6,348 bases of DNA from an uncultured Roseovarius sp. (GCA_913055965.1 CAJXKX010000131.1:1-6348); one strand, 5' to 3'; shown: positions 1 through 5,758, counted from the first letter of the stretch. The notes: generated from the sequence alone by a model not told the origin. A program made the numbers and translations.

Positions 1-169
1 CGACGGCGAGCGCATCGACGAGCCCGCCGCGACCTTGCCCGCGATGAGCCTCGGCGAGGAGATGGTCGAGGATTACGCCGCCCTGCGCCTCAGCCTGCGC
101 GCGCATCCGCTGGCGCTCTTGCGGCCTTTGCTCACCCCGCCTGCGGATCATGGACAATCGCGCGCATAG
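1..169 (+). CDS. dnaE2: Error-prone DNA polymerase DnaE2 (ImuC), C-terminal end, partial at 5' and apparently truncated at 3'
   Basis: This is the last 55 codons of a gene entering from the left; the first whole codon is at base 2 and the stop is TAG at 167-169. Residues 11-41 contain LPAMSLGEE, VEDY and SLRAHPLALLR, which I recognise as the segment of DnaE2/ImuC just after the helix-hairpin-helix region. DnaE2 is the alternative C-family polymerase that works with ImuA and ImuB in damage-induced translesion synthesis. In the family this segment is followed by a linker and an OB-fold nucleic-acid-binding domain of very roughly 100-150 residues, usually ending in a basic, HPR-rich tail. Here the frame closes after only about 14 more residues (TPPADHGQSRA), and none of the three plus-strand frames resumes an OB-fold before the next gene at 212. 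This is either a remnant, a 3'-deleted allele or a short variant. Identity comes from motif recognition over a short piece. Confidence 0.68.
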   Translation, partial: DGERIDEPAATLPAMSLGEEMVEDYAALRLSLRAHPLALLRPLLTPPADHGQSRA

Positions 170-211
170 CGGAAATACTCGGGGCGACACGACCACGGCA
201 GGAGAGCCTGA

Positions 212-448
212 ATGCGCTGCGTCTTCATCAACATCCGCTGCAAGCCCGGCCAGTCCTACCGCGTGGCCGAGGATATCGCCCTGCGCGAAATCCACTCGGA
301 GCTGCACTCCACCTCCGGCCCGTTCGACCTGCTGATGAAGCTCTACGTCCCCGAGGGGGCCGATATCGGCAAGTATATCAACGACAACCTTCTCGATATC
401 GAGGGGATCGAGCGGACCGAGACGACGCTCACCTTCAAGGCGTTCTGA
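212..448 (+). CDS. Stand-alone Lrp/AsnC ligand-binding (RAM) domain protein
   Basis: A 78-residue protein made only of the effector-binding half of an Lrp/AsnC regulator; the N-terminal helix-turn-helix of full regulators (about 150 residues) is absent. The ferredoxin-like alpha-beta fold is visible: strand CVFINIRC (3-10), helix SYRVAEDIALREI (15-27), the STSGPFDLLMKL segment (33-44) matching the family's glycine/aspartate ligand-loop motif, a second helix around 51-60, then IEGIERTETTLTF (63-75). In the family this domain forms dimers or octamers and binds amino acids. A stand-alone copy may modulate a full regulator by hetero-oligomerising or act as a small-molecule sensor; that role is inference. 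The start is supported by AGGAG at 200-204, seven bases before the ATG. It follows the dnaE2 end by 42 bases and converges with rmlA across 12 bases, so its 3' end has no room for a separate terminator. Confidence 0.85.
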   Translation: MRCVFINIRCKPGQSYRVAEDIALREIHSELHSTSGPFDLLMKLYVPEGADIGKYINDNLLDIEGIERTETTLTFKAF

Positions 449-460
449 CCGGTCCTGCCG

Positions 461-1333
461 CTACCCCGCGACCGTCGCGAGATAGGTGCCGTAGGCGTTC
501 TTGGCAAAGGTCCCGGCGCGCGCGCGCAGCGCCTCGGCGTCGATCCAGCCCGCGCGATAGGCGATCTCGTCGGGCGAGCCGACCTGAAGCCCCTGCCGCT
601 CGGTCAGGGTGCGCACGAAATTCCCGGCGTCCAGCAAGCTGCCATGCGTCCCGGTATCGAGCCAGGCAAAGCCGCGCCCCATCCGTTCCACGTCGAGGCA
701 GCCATCGTGCAGATAGCTTTCCAGCAGAGAGGTGATTTCCAACTCGCCGCGCGCCGAGGGCGTGACGTGCCGCGCCCGCGCAGGGGCGCTGCCGTCGAGG
801 AAATAAAGCCCGGTCACCGCGTAATGCGAGGGCGGCACCTCGGGCTTTTCCACGATCGCGCGGGCGCGGCCTTCGGCGTCGAAATCCACCACGCCATAGC
901 GCTCGGGGTCGGAAACGCGGTAGCCGAACACCGTGCCGCCCTCGCCCCGCGCATCGGCGGCGGCCAGCATCTCGGGCAGGCCATGCCCGAAAAAGATGTT
1001 GTCGCCCAGCACCATCGCCGAGGGGCTGCCATCGAGGAACTCCTCGGCCAGCAGATAGGCCTGCGCCAGCCCGTCGGGTGAGGGCTGCTCGATATAGGTG
1101 AACGACAGCCCCCATTGCGACCCGTCACCCAGCAGGCGGCGGAACTGATCCTGATCCTGCGGCGTGGTGATGATCGCGATCTCCCGAATGCCCGCCAGCA
1201 TCAGCACCGACAGCGGGTAATAGACCATCGGCTTGTCGTAGATCGGCAAGAGCTGTTTCGACACCGCCATGGTGATCGGATAAAGCCGCGTGCCGGAGCC
1301 ACCGGCAAGGATGATGCCCTTGCGTGTCGTCAT
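461..1333 (-). CDS. rmlA: Glucose-1-phosphate thymidylyltransferase RmlA
   Basis: A 290-residue cytoplasmic enzyme that makes dTDP-glucose and pyrophosphate from dTTP and glucose-1-phosphate, the first step towards dTDP-L-rhamnose. Visible motifs: nucleotide-binding GGSGTRLYPIT (11-21) with K26, YDKPMVYYPLSVLMLAGI (32-49), metal-binding LGDN (109-112), VTGLYF (173-178) in the sugar site, EKP (162-164), RGELEIT (195-201) and WLDTGTH (224-230) with the second metal-ligand aspartate D226. Length matches the usual 285-300 residues. The ATG at 1333 is chosen because MTTRKGIILAGG is the typical N-terminus and GGAGAGA lies upstream at 1341-1347; the frame stays open further upstream only inside rmlD. 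Its ATG overlaps the rmlD stop in an ATGA, so translational coupling is likely. It is the last gene of the rml operon. Confidence 0.97.
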   Translation of the reverse strand: MTTRKGIILAGGSGTRLYPITMAVSKQLLPIYDKPMVYYPLSVLMLAGIREIAIITTPQDQDQFRRLLGDGSQWGLSFTYIEQPSPDGLAQAYLLAEEFLDGSPSAMVLGDNIFFGHGLPEMLAAADARGEGGTVFGYRVSDPERYGVVDFDAEGRARAIVEKPEVPPSHYAVTGLYFLDGSAPARARHVTPSARGELEITSLLESYLHDGCLDVERMGRGFAWLDTGTHGSLLDAGNFVRTLTERQGLQVGSPDEIAYRAGWIDAEALRARAGTFAKNAYGTYLATVAG

Positions 1334-2193
1334 CGTGAAATCTCTCCAAGCTCTGTCAGGATATCGCGCAGCCCCTCGCGCCAGTCGGGTTGGCCAAGAC
1401 CGAACGCCGCGTGCGTGGCGCTGCAATCGAGCCGTGAATTGAGCGGTCGGCGCGCCGGGGTGGGGTAATCGCTTGTGGGAATGTCCTCGACCGCGCAGGC
1501 GATGCCCGCCATGTCGAAAATGGCGCGCGCGAACCCGGCCCAGGAGGTCTCGGGCGCGCCCGCGAAATGCCAGGTGCCGGATTTCGACGGATCGGCGCGC
1601 AGCGCCTGCGCCATGGTCAGGCAGGCATCGGCCAGCGCGGCGGCGGGCGTCGGCCCGCCCACCTGATCGGCGACGATGCGCAGCGCGTCCCGCTCACGCC
1701 CCAGCCGCAGCATGGTGCGCACGAAATTGGCCCCATGCGCCGACACCACCCACGACGTGCGCAGGATCGCATGCACCGCGCCGCTTGCGCGCACTGCTTC
1801 TTCACCTGCCAGCTTGCTCCGCCCATAGGCCCCCAGCGGGGCAGGGGCATCGCCGGGCTGCCACGGCACCGTGCCCGCCCCGTCAAACACGTAATCGCTC
1901 GAGACCTGCACCAGCGGAATGCCAAGCACGGCGCAGGCGCGCGCCATCTCTCCGGGCGCGGCACCGTTGATGCGGGTGGCGCGGTCCTCGTCCTCCTCCG
2001 CGCGGTCCACCGCCGTGTAGGCGGCGGCGTTGATCACCGCGTCGGGGGCCGCCTCGCGGATGAGCGCGTCACAGGCCCCGGACACCTCCAGATCGGCCCG
2101 CGCGCGCCCGGCCATGTCGGGGTGCAGGCCATCCGGTGCCCGGCGCGCGATCTCGGTGGCAAGCTGCCCGCCGCCGAACACCAGCACCCTCAT
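1330..2193 (-). CDS. rmlD: dTDP-4-dehydrorhamnose reductase RmlD
   Basis: A 287-residue extended short-chain dehydrogenase that reduces dTDP-4-keto-L-rhamnose to dTDP-L-rhamnose with NAD(P)H, the last step of the pathway. Motifs in order: Rossmann-type GGGQLA (7-12), INAAAYTAVDRAE (54-66), SSDYVFDG (98-105), catalytic Y123-x3-K127 in GAYGRSKLAGE, RTSWV (145-149), DQVGGPTPA (176-184) and YPTPARRPLNSRLDCS (243-258), which is characteristic of RmlD. The N-terminal loop ends GQLA where GQLG or GQVG is more usual. The ATG at 2193 gives the canonical MRVLVFGG start; upstream in frame there is only an extension antisense to nothing and overlapping rmlB. The start is fused to the rmlB stop as ATGA (2193-2190) and the stop to the rmlA start as ATGA (1333-1330). 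A G-run at 2201-2205 may serve as a weak ribosome binding site. Confidence 0.96.
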   Translation of the reverse strand: MRVLVFGGGQLATEIARRAPDGLHPDMAGRARADLEVSGACDALIREAAPDAVINAAAYTAVDRAEEDEDRATRINGAAPGEMARACAVLGIPLVQVSSDYVFDGAGTVPWQPGDAPAPLGAYGRSKLAGEEAVRASGAVHAILRTSWVVSAHGANFVRTMLRLGRERDALRIVADQVGGPTPAAALADACLTMAQALRADPSKSGTWHFAGAPETSWAGFARAIFDMAGIACAVEDIPTSDYPTPARRPLNSRLDCSATHAAFGLGQPDWREGLRDILTELGEISR

Positions 2194-3233
2194 GCCGAAA
2201 CCCCCAGCCGCGCGCCCACGCCCTCGCGATCCTGCAACGCGCGCCACCACGGCTCGTTGTCGAGAAACCATTGCACCGTGCGCCGCAGCCCTTCCTCCAC
2301 CGTCACCGAGGGCCGCCAGCCCAGTTCCTCCCGGATGCGCGCCGGGTCGATGGCATAGCGCGCATCATGGCCGGGGCGATCCGCGACAAAGGTGATCTGA
2401 TCGGCGTAGGAGCCTCCCGCGCGGGGCCGCAACTCGTCGAGAATACCGCAGAGCGTGCGGACAAGCTCCAGGTTGCTGCGCTCGTTCTCGCCGCCGATGT
2501 TGTAGCTGCGGCCGACCGCGCCCTTCTCCACCACCAGCAAGAGCGCGTCGGCGTGATCCTCGACAAAAAGCCAGTCGCGCACGTTGGAGCCGTCGCCGTA
2601 GATCGGCAGCGGCTTGCCCGCCAGCGCATTGAGGATCACCACCGGGATGAGCTTTTCGGGGAAATGGTAGGGGCCGTAATTGTTGGAACAGTTGGTGAGC
2701 ACAACCGGCAGTCCATAGGTCTCGTGCCAGGCCCGCACCAGATGATCCGAGGCCGCCTTGGACGCCGAATAGGGGCTGCGCGGATCGTAGGGCGTGTCCT
2801 CGGTAAACTGCCCCTCGGCCCCGAGCGAGCCATAGACCTCGTCGGTCGAGATATGATGAAAGCGGAACGCCTCGGGCTTGCCCGCCCGCGTCCAGTATGC
2901 GCGCGCGGCCTCCAGCAGGTTGTAGGTGCCGGTGATGTTGGTCTCGACAAAGGTGCCCGGCCCGTCGATCGAGCGGTCCACATGGCTCTCGGCGGCAAGG
3001 TGCATCACCGCCTCGGGCGCATGGCTGGCAAAAATGCGGTCGAGCGCCGCGCGGTCGCGGATATCGGCATGCTCGAAGGTGTAGAGCGGGCTTTCGGCCA
3101 CGCAGGCCACGTTGTCGGGGCAGGCGGCATAGGTGAGCGCGTCGAGATTGATCACCTCGTGCCCGCGCGCGACGGCCAGCCGCACCACCGCCGATCCGAT
3201 GAAGCCGCAGCCGCCGGTGACAAGGATGCGCAT
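2190..3233 (-). CDS. rmlB: dTDP-glucose 4,6-dehydratase RmlB
   Basis: A 347-residue extended SDR that oxidises and dehydrates dTDP-glucose to dTDP-4-keto-6-deoxyglucose using tightly bound NAD+. The glycine motif GGCGFIG spans 7-13 and D31 (INLDALTYA) is the NAD-ribose acidic residue. LAAESHVDRSI spans 79-89. The active-site triad region is STDEVYG (129-135) with T130, D131 and E132, and Y155-x3-K159 is in SPYSASKAASDH. Substrate-binding segments are NNYGPYHFPEKLIP (184-197), GDGSNVRDWLFVEDH (213-227) and RPGHDARYAID (286-296). Length is typical of the family. The ATG at 3233 gives MRILVTGG and is preceded by a strong GGAGGGG (3241-3247) inside the end of rmlC. Only 3 bases separate it from the rmlC stop, and its TGA overlaps the rmlD ATG. 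Confidence 0.97.
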   Translation of the reverse strand: MRILVTGGCGFIGSAVVRLAVARGHEVINLDALTYAACPDNVACVAESPLYTFEHADIRDRAALDRIFASHAPEAVMHLAAESHVDRSIDGPGTFVETNITGTYNLLEAARAYWTRAGKPEAFRFHHISTDEVYGSLGAEGQFTEDTPYDPRSPYSASKAASDHLVRAWHETYGLPVVLTNCSNNYGPYHFPEKLIPVVILNALAGKPLPIYGDGSNVRDWLFVEDHADALLLVVEKGAVGRSYNIGGENERSNLELVRTLCGILDELRPRAGGSYADQITFVADRPGHDARYAIDPARIREELGWRPSVTVEEGLRRTVQWFLDNEPWWRALQDREGVGARLGVSA

Positions 3234-3236
3234 GGC

Positions 3237-3800
3237 CTATCCCCTCCACTCGAACGGGGTGTCGAACCCGGCAAGGGCGGGGGCCGCCGCGTCCTTGTCC
3301 GACAGGATCGGGGCCGCGCCCTCCAGCCCCCAGTCGATGCCGATATCGGGATCGTCGAAGCGCACCGCGCCGTCGCACTCGGGGGCATAGTAATCGCTGC
3401 ACTTGTAGACGATCTCGGTATCGGGCTCGCGGGTGACGAAGCCGTGCAGGAACCCCTCGGGGATCAGCACCTGCCGCCCGTTCGCCGCGCTCAACTCCAC
3501 CCCGAACCAGCGCCCGAACGCCGGGCTGCCGCGCCGCACATCCACCACCACGTCGAAAAGCCGCCCGCGACCGCAGCGCACCAGCTTGGCCTGTGCGTGG
3601 GGCGGGGATTGATAATGCAGGCCCCGCACCGTGCCCGCCCGCGCCGAGAGCGAATGATTGTCCTGCACGAAGTCGATATCGAACCCCGCCTCTGCCATGC
3701 GCCTGCGATTCCACGATTCCGAAAAGAAACCGCGACTGTCGCCGAACCGCGCGGGGGTGAGGACCACCACACCGGGCAGCGGGGTCTGTTCGATCTTCAT
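3237..3800 (-). CDS. rmlC: dTDP-4-dehydrorhamnose 3,5-epimerase RmlC
   Basis: A 187-residue cupin-fold, normally dimeric enzyme that epimerises C3 and C5 of dTDP-4-keto-6-deoxyglucose without a cofactor. Motifs: DSRGFFSES (21-29), QDNHSLS (46-52), RGLHYQ (59-64) with catalytic base H62, KLVRC (72-76), DVVVDVRRGSP (83-93), IPEGFLHGF (113-121) with H119, YKCSDYY (132-138), DPDIGIDW (150-157) and LSDKD (166-170), whose D170 fits the usual His-Asp dyad partner. The ATG at 3800 is preferred because MKIEQTPLPGV is a standard N-terminus, the length fits, and GGAG (3806-3809) sits five bases upstream. An in-frame TTG at 3818 would add six residues and swallow that site. This is the first gene of the rml operon; its own promoter must lie in the 86 bases between the ATG and the sdhB terminator unless transcripts read through. 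Confidence 0.96.
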   Translation of the reverse strand: MKIEQTPLPGVVVLTPARFGDSRGFFSESWNRRRMAEAGFDIDFVQDNHSLSARAGTVRGLHYQSPPHAQAKLVRCGRGRLFDVVVDVRRGSPAFGRWFGVELSAANGRQVLIPEGFLHGFVTREPDTEIVYKCSDYYAPECDGAVRFDDPDIGIDWGLEGAAPILSDKDAAAPALAGFDTPFEWRG

Positions 3801-3835
3801 GGGCGCTCCGTCCTGCAACTCACCGACGCGCGCAC

Positions 3836-3848
3836 CATTTCAGAAATG
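3836..3848. repeat. 13-bp palindrome upstream of rmlC
   Basis: CATTTC-A-GAAATG is a perfect 6-bp inverted repeat around one central base, 36 to 48 bases upstream of the rmlC start. On the minus strand it lies where the rml operon's promoter must be. The nearest -35-like hexamer is TTGTCG, reading on the minus strand at about 3861-3866, but no good -10 hexamer goes with it. A repressor or activator site is possible; the arms are short enough for chance. Confidence 0.3.
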
Positions 3849-3886
3849 CCCCCGGGCGACAATCGCGAGGATGCGCCGCGCCGGAC

Positions 3887-3923
3887 AAAAAGACCCCGGA
3901 GCGCATGCCGCGTTCCGGGGTCT
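3887..3923 (-). terminator. Intrinsic terminator of sdhB
   Basis: A perfect 10-bp stem (3891-3900 with 3914-3923, AGACCCCGGA on the plus strand) closes a 13-base loop. Read on the minus strand it is followed by five consecutive T residues, the first belonging to the stem. It begins 30 bases after the sdhB stop. The G+C-rich stem with a U-tract is a standard rho-independent terminator for minus-strand transcripts only; there is no T-tract on the plus-strand side. It isolates sdhB from the downstream rml operon. Confidence 0.9.
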
Positions 3924-3953
3924 CGATGGCGTCCGTGCCCGCGTCACACGCGA

Positions 3954-4733
3954 TCAGACGTGCCGCTCGACCATCATCTTCTTGATCTCGGCGATGGCCT
4001 TGGCCGGGTTCAACCCCTTGGGGCAGGTCTTGGTGCAGTTCATGATCGTGTGGCACCGATAGAGCTTGAACGGATCTTCCAGATCGTCCAGCCGCTCGCC
4101 CGTCGCCTCGTCGCGTGAATCGATGATCCAGCGATAGGCGTGCAGCAGCGCGGCGGGCCCCAGATACTTGTCGCCGTTCCACCAATAGGACGGGCAGGCG
4201 GTCGAGCATGAGGCGCACATCACGCATTCATAGAGACCGTCGAGCTTTTCGCGGTCCTCGATCGACTGTTTCCATTCCTTGGCCGGGCGGTTGGTCTTGG
4301 TTTCCAGCCAGGGCATGATGCTCGCGTGCTGCGCATAGAAATGGGTGAGGTCGGGGATCAGGTCCTTGACCACCGGCATGTGCGGCAGCGGGTAGATCTT
4401 CACGTCGCCCTTGATCTCGTCCATGCCGTAGATGCAGGCGAGCGTGTTGATCCCGTCGATATTCATCGCGCAGGAGCCGCAAATCCCCTCGCGGCACGAC
4501 CGGCGAAAGGTCAGCGTCGGGTCGATCTTGTTCTTGATGTAAATCAGCGCATCCAGAACCATCGGCCCGCAATCGTCGAGGTCGAGCTCGAAAGTGTCAT
4601 AGCGCGGATTTTCGCCGCTATCCGGATCCCAACGATAGATCTTGAAACGTTTGACCCGCTTGGCATCGGAAGCCTTGTGCTCCTTGCCCTGGCCGGTGAT
4701 CTTGCTGTTCTTCGGTAGCGTGAATGTCGCCAT
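3954..4733 (-). CDS. sdhB: Succinate dehydrogenase iron-sulfur subunit SdhB
   Basis: A 259-residue subunit of respiratory complex II that carries electrons from the SdhA flavin through three iron-sulfur centres to ubiquinone at the inner membrane. The plant-type [2Fe-2S] ligands are C80, C85, C88 and C100 (SCREGICGSC...LAC). The ferredoxin-like half has C170, C173, C176 and C180 in ECVMCASCSTACP, and C227, C233 and C237 in RCHTIMNCTKTCPKG. By family convention C170/C173/C176/C237 bind [4Fe-4S] and C180/C227/C233 bind [3Fe-4S]. SYWWN (182-186) and H228 lie at the quinone site. All ligands are intact and the length is typical of alphaproteobacteria. The ATG at 4733 has GGAG (4738-4741) four bases upstream. 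SdhA, SdhC and SdhD are absent from the window: the gene upstream is divergent, so sdhB appears to be a single-gene unit ending at its own terminator. Confidence 0.98.
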   Translation of the reverse strand: MATFTLPKNSKITGQGKEHKASDAKRVKRFKIYRWDPDSGENPRYDTFELDLDDCGPMVLDALIYIKNKIDPTLTFRRSCREGICGSCAMNIDGINTLACIYGMDEIKGDVKIYPLPHMPVVKDLIPDLTHFYAQHASIMPWLETKTNRPAKEWKQSIEDREKLDGLYECVMCASCSTACPSYWWNGDKYLGPAALLHAYRWIIDSRDEATGERLDDLEDPFKLYRCHTIMNCTKTCPKGLNPAKAIAEIKKMMVERHV

Positions 4734-4761
4734 GATGCTCCGCTTTCGCCTAATCCGGTCC

Positions 4762-4789
4762 TATCTAGCCATTCGCGCGGTGAGGGCAA
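4762..4789 (-). promoter_or_regulatory. Candidate sigma-70-type promoter of sdhB
   Basis: On the minus strand TTGCCC (4784-4789) and TAGATA (4762-4767) are separated by 16 bases, giving a -35/-10 pair with 4/6 and 3/6 consensus matches. Transcription would start near 4755, leaving a leader of about 22 bases that contains the ribosome binding site. It is the best pair I found in the intergenic region by eye, but it is weak. A promoter is needed here because no co-directional gene lies upstream of sdhB within the window. Confidence 0.3.
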
Positions 4790-4812
4790 GTCGCAGCTTT
4801 GCCCGATCGGAG

Positions 4813-4844
4813 GAAAGCCTGCTTTCGGGAACGCCTATATGGCG
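4813..4844. repeat. Two adjacent short dyads in the sdhB/SDR intergenic region
   Basis: GAAAGC-CT-GCTTTC (4813-4826) is a perfect 6-bp dyad. Five bases later comes CGCC-TATAT-GGCG (4832-4844), a 4-bp dyad around an A+T core. They lie between the divergent sdhB and SDR starts, upstream of the candidate sdhB promoter and 47 to 78 bases before the SDR start. They could be operators or promoter elements for either gene. The 157-base region holds nothing else that I can identify. Confidence 0.3.
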
Positions 4845-4890
4845 AAAAGGTCATATTTCATGCCTTAACCTGTCGCGCTATCCGCGTGCA

Positions 4891-5637
4891 ATGGCTGAGG
4901 AATCATCACTTCCTGGAAAAACCTGGCCGCGAAAGGCGGCAATCTTTGGCGCTTCCGGTGGGATCGGCGCTGCCCTTGCACGGCTGCTTGTCGACAACAA
5001 TGTGCCGGTGCTTGCCGGTGCGCGCGAAGGGCAGGTGCCCAAGCACCATTTGATCACGCCCTTCTCTTTCGATCTCACGGATGAGTGCAGCATCGCGGGC
5101 GCAGCCCAGGCCATGCGGGACGGGTTGCCGGATCTGGTCATCATTGCCACGGGCGTGCTTACGCTTGAGGACGGTACAGGGCCGGAACGAAGCCATCGAT
5201 CGATCACTGCCGAGGTCATGGCCCAAGTGATGCAAGTCAACGCAATCGGGCCGGCATTGATTGCTCGCCACATGTTGCCTCTGATGCCGCGCGAAAACAG
5301 GTGGGTTTTCGCAGCGCTTTCAGCCAAGGTCGGCTCGATTTCGGACAATCGTATGGGCGGTTGGCATTCTTACAGGGCCAGCAAGGCGGCATTGAATATG
5401 CTGATCAGGAACTTCGCGCTGGAAATGAAACGTACGCACAAGCAGGGCGTTGCCCTCGCGTTGCATCCGGGCACTGTGGACACTGCGCTATCCGCACCGT
5501 TTCATGGCAACCTGCCGCCCGGGCAGTTAACCAATAGGCGCGAAGCTGCAACACGTCTCTTGCAAGTCATAAAGAACGCAGGCCCTGAAGACAGCGGCAA
5601 GTTGCTTTCCTGGGACGGGTCAGAGATAGCTCCCTAG
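4891..5637 (+). CDS. Short-chain dehydrogenase/reductase, C-factor/sniffer-like
   Basis: A 248-residue classical-fold SDR, presumably an NAD(P)H-dependent carbonyl oxidoreductase of unknown substrate. The cofactor glycine motif GASGGIG is at 20-26, DLT at 61-63, ATG at 86-88 (the NAG position) and the structural asparagine N117 in VNAIG. The likely catalytic serine is S144 (ALSAKVGS), and Y161-x3-K165 is in SYRASKAALN. LHPGTVDTAL (191-200) is typical of the CsgA/C-factor and sniffer-like branch. The segment SAKVGSISDNRMGGWHSY is four residues longer than in most classical SDRs, also usual in this branch. The frame is open far upstream, but the ATG at 4891 places the glycine motif at a normal distance and no other in-frame ATG or GTG occurs from 4801 on. 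No clear ribosome binding site precedes it, so the start is less certain. It is monocistronic, divergent from sdhB and convergent with rne. Confidence 0.88.
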   Translation: MAEESSLPGKTWPRKAAIFGASGGIGAALARLLVDNNVPVLAGAREGQVPKHHLITPFSFDLTDECSIAGAAQAMRDGLPDLVIIATGVLTLEDGTGPERSHRSITAEVMAQVMQVNAIGPALIARHMLPLMPRENRWVFAALSAKVGSISDNRMGGWHSYRASKAALNMLIRNFALEMKRTHKQGVALALHPGTVDTALSAPFHGNLPPGQLTNRREAATRLLQVIKNAGPEDSGKLLSWDGSEIAP

Positions 5638-5659
5638 CTCCCTAGCTCCCTAGCTTCTT
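5628..5659 (+). repeat. 8-bp tandem repeat spanning the SDR stop codon
   Basis: Three exact copies of AGCTCCCT (5628-5635, 5636-5643, 5644-5651) are followed by a degenerate fourth copy AGCTTCTT (5652-5659). The SDR stop TAG at 5635-5637 is formed across the first junction and recurs at each later one. Gain or loss of later copies by slippage would therefore not alter the protein. Confidence 0.85.
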
Positions 5660-5699
5660 GCGAAATCATGGTGAGACGCGAGCGAGCCGAGCCGTGCGG

Positions 5700-5737
5700 G
5701 ATCAGGCTGCACCGGTTGGCCCCTATGCAGCCTGATC
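5700..5737. terminator. Hairpin between the convergent SDR and rne genes
   Basis: A perfect 12-bp stem (GATCAGGCTGCA at 5700-5711, complement at 5726-5737) closes a 14-base loop. It lies 22 bases after the rne stop and 63 bases after the SDR stop. On the plus strand it is followed by GTTCGTTCTTG, a loose T-rich run, so it could terminate SDR transcripts. On the minus strand no T-tract follows, so for rne it may act as a 3'-end-stabilising or processing hairpin. The rest of the 121-base convergent region shows nothing recognisable beyond the tandem repeat. Confidence 0.6.
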
Positions 5738-5758
5738 GTTCGTTCTTGCAATAGGCTG

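Noticed and set aside
150..335. A 61-codon open frame on the plus strand overlapping the Lrp/AsnC-like gene
   Set aside because: The product is Ser/Thr/Ala/Pro-rich with no family resemblance, it lacks a ribosome binding site, and it overlaps a well-supported gene in another frame.
467..479. CGCGAC-C-GTCGCG palindrome near the rmlA stop as a possible terminator
   Set aside because: A one-base loop cannot form a hairpin, no T-tract follows, and it lies inside the last codons of rmlA; chance in G+C-rich coding sequence explains it.
1334..1426. N-terminal extension of RmlA by 31 residues to an upstream ATG
   Set aside because: The extension lies entirely within the rmlD coding sequence, is unlike RmlA N-termini, and the ATG at 1333 gives the standard MTTRKGIILAGG start with a ribosome binding site.
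2136..4118. A 660-codon open frame on the plus strand, the longest in the window
   Set aside because: It is in codon register exactly antisense to rmlB, rmlC and sdhB, so it stops only where those genes use TTA, CTA or TCA, which are rare in G+C-rich DNA. Its product is low-complexity Arg/Ala/His-rich and the sense strand holds clear, complete enzymes.
4642..4890. N-terminal extension of the SDR by 83 residues, including a hydrophobic stretch
   Set aside because: The part with the apparent membrane segment is antisense to the beginning of sdhB and the rest is intergenic; the family needs no such extension.
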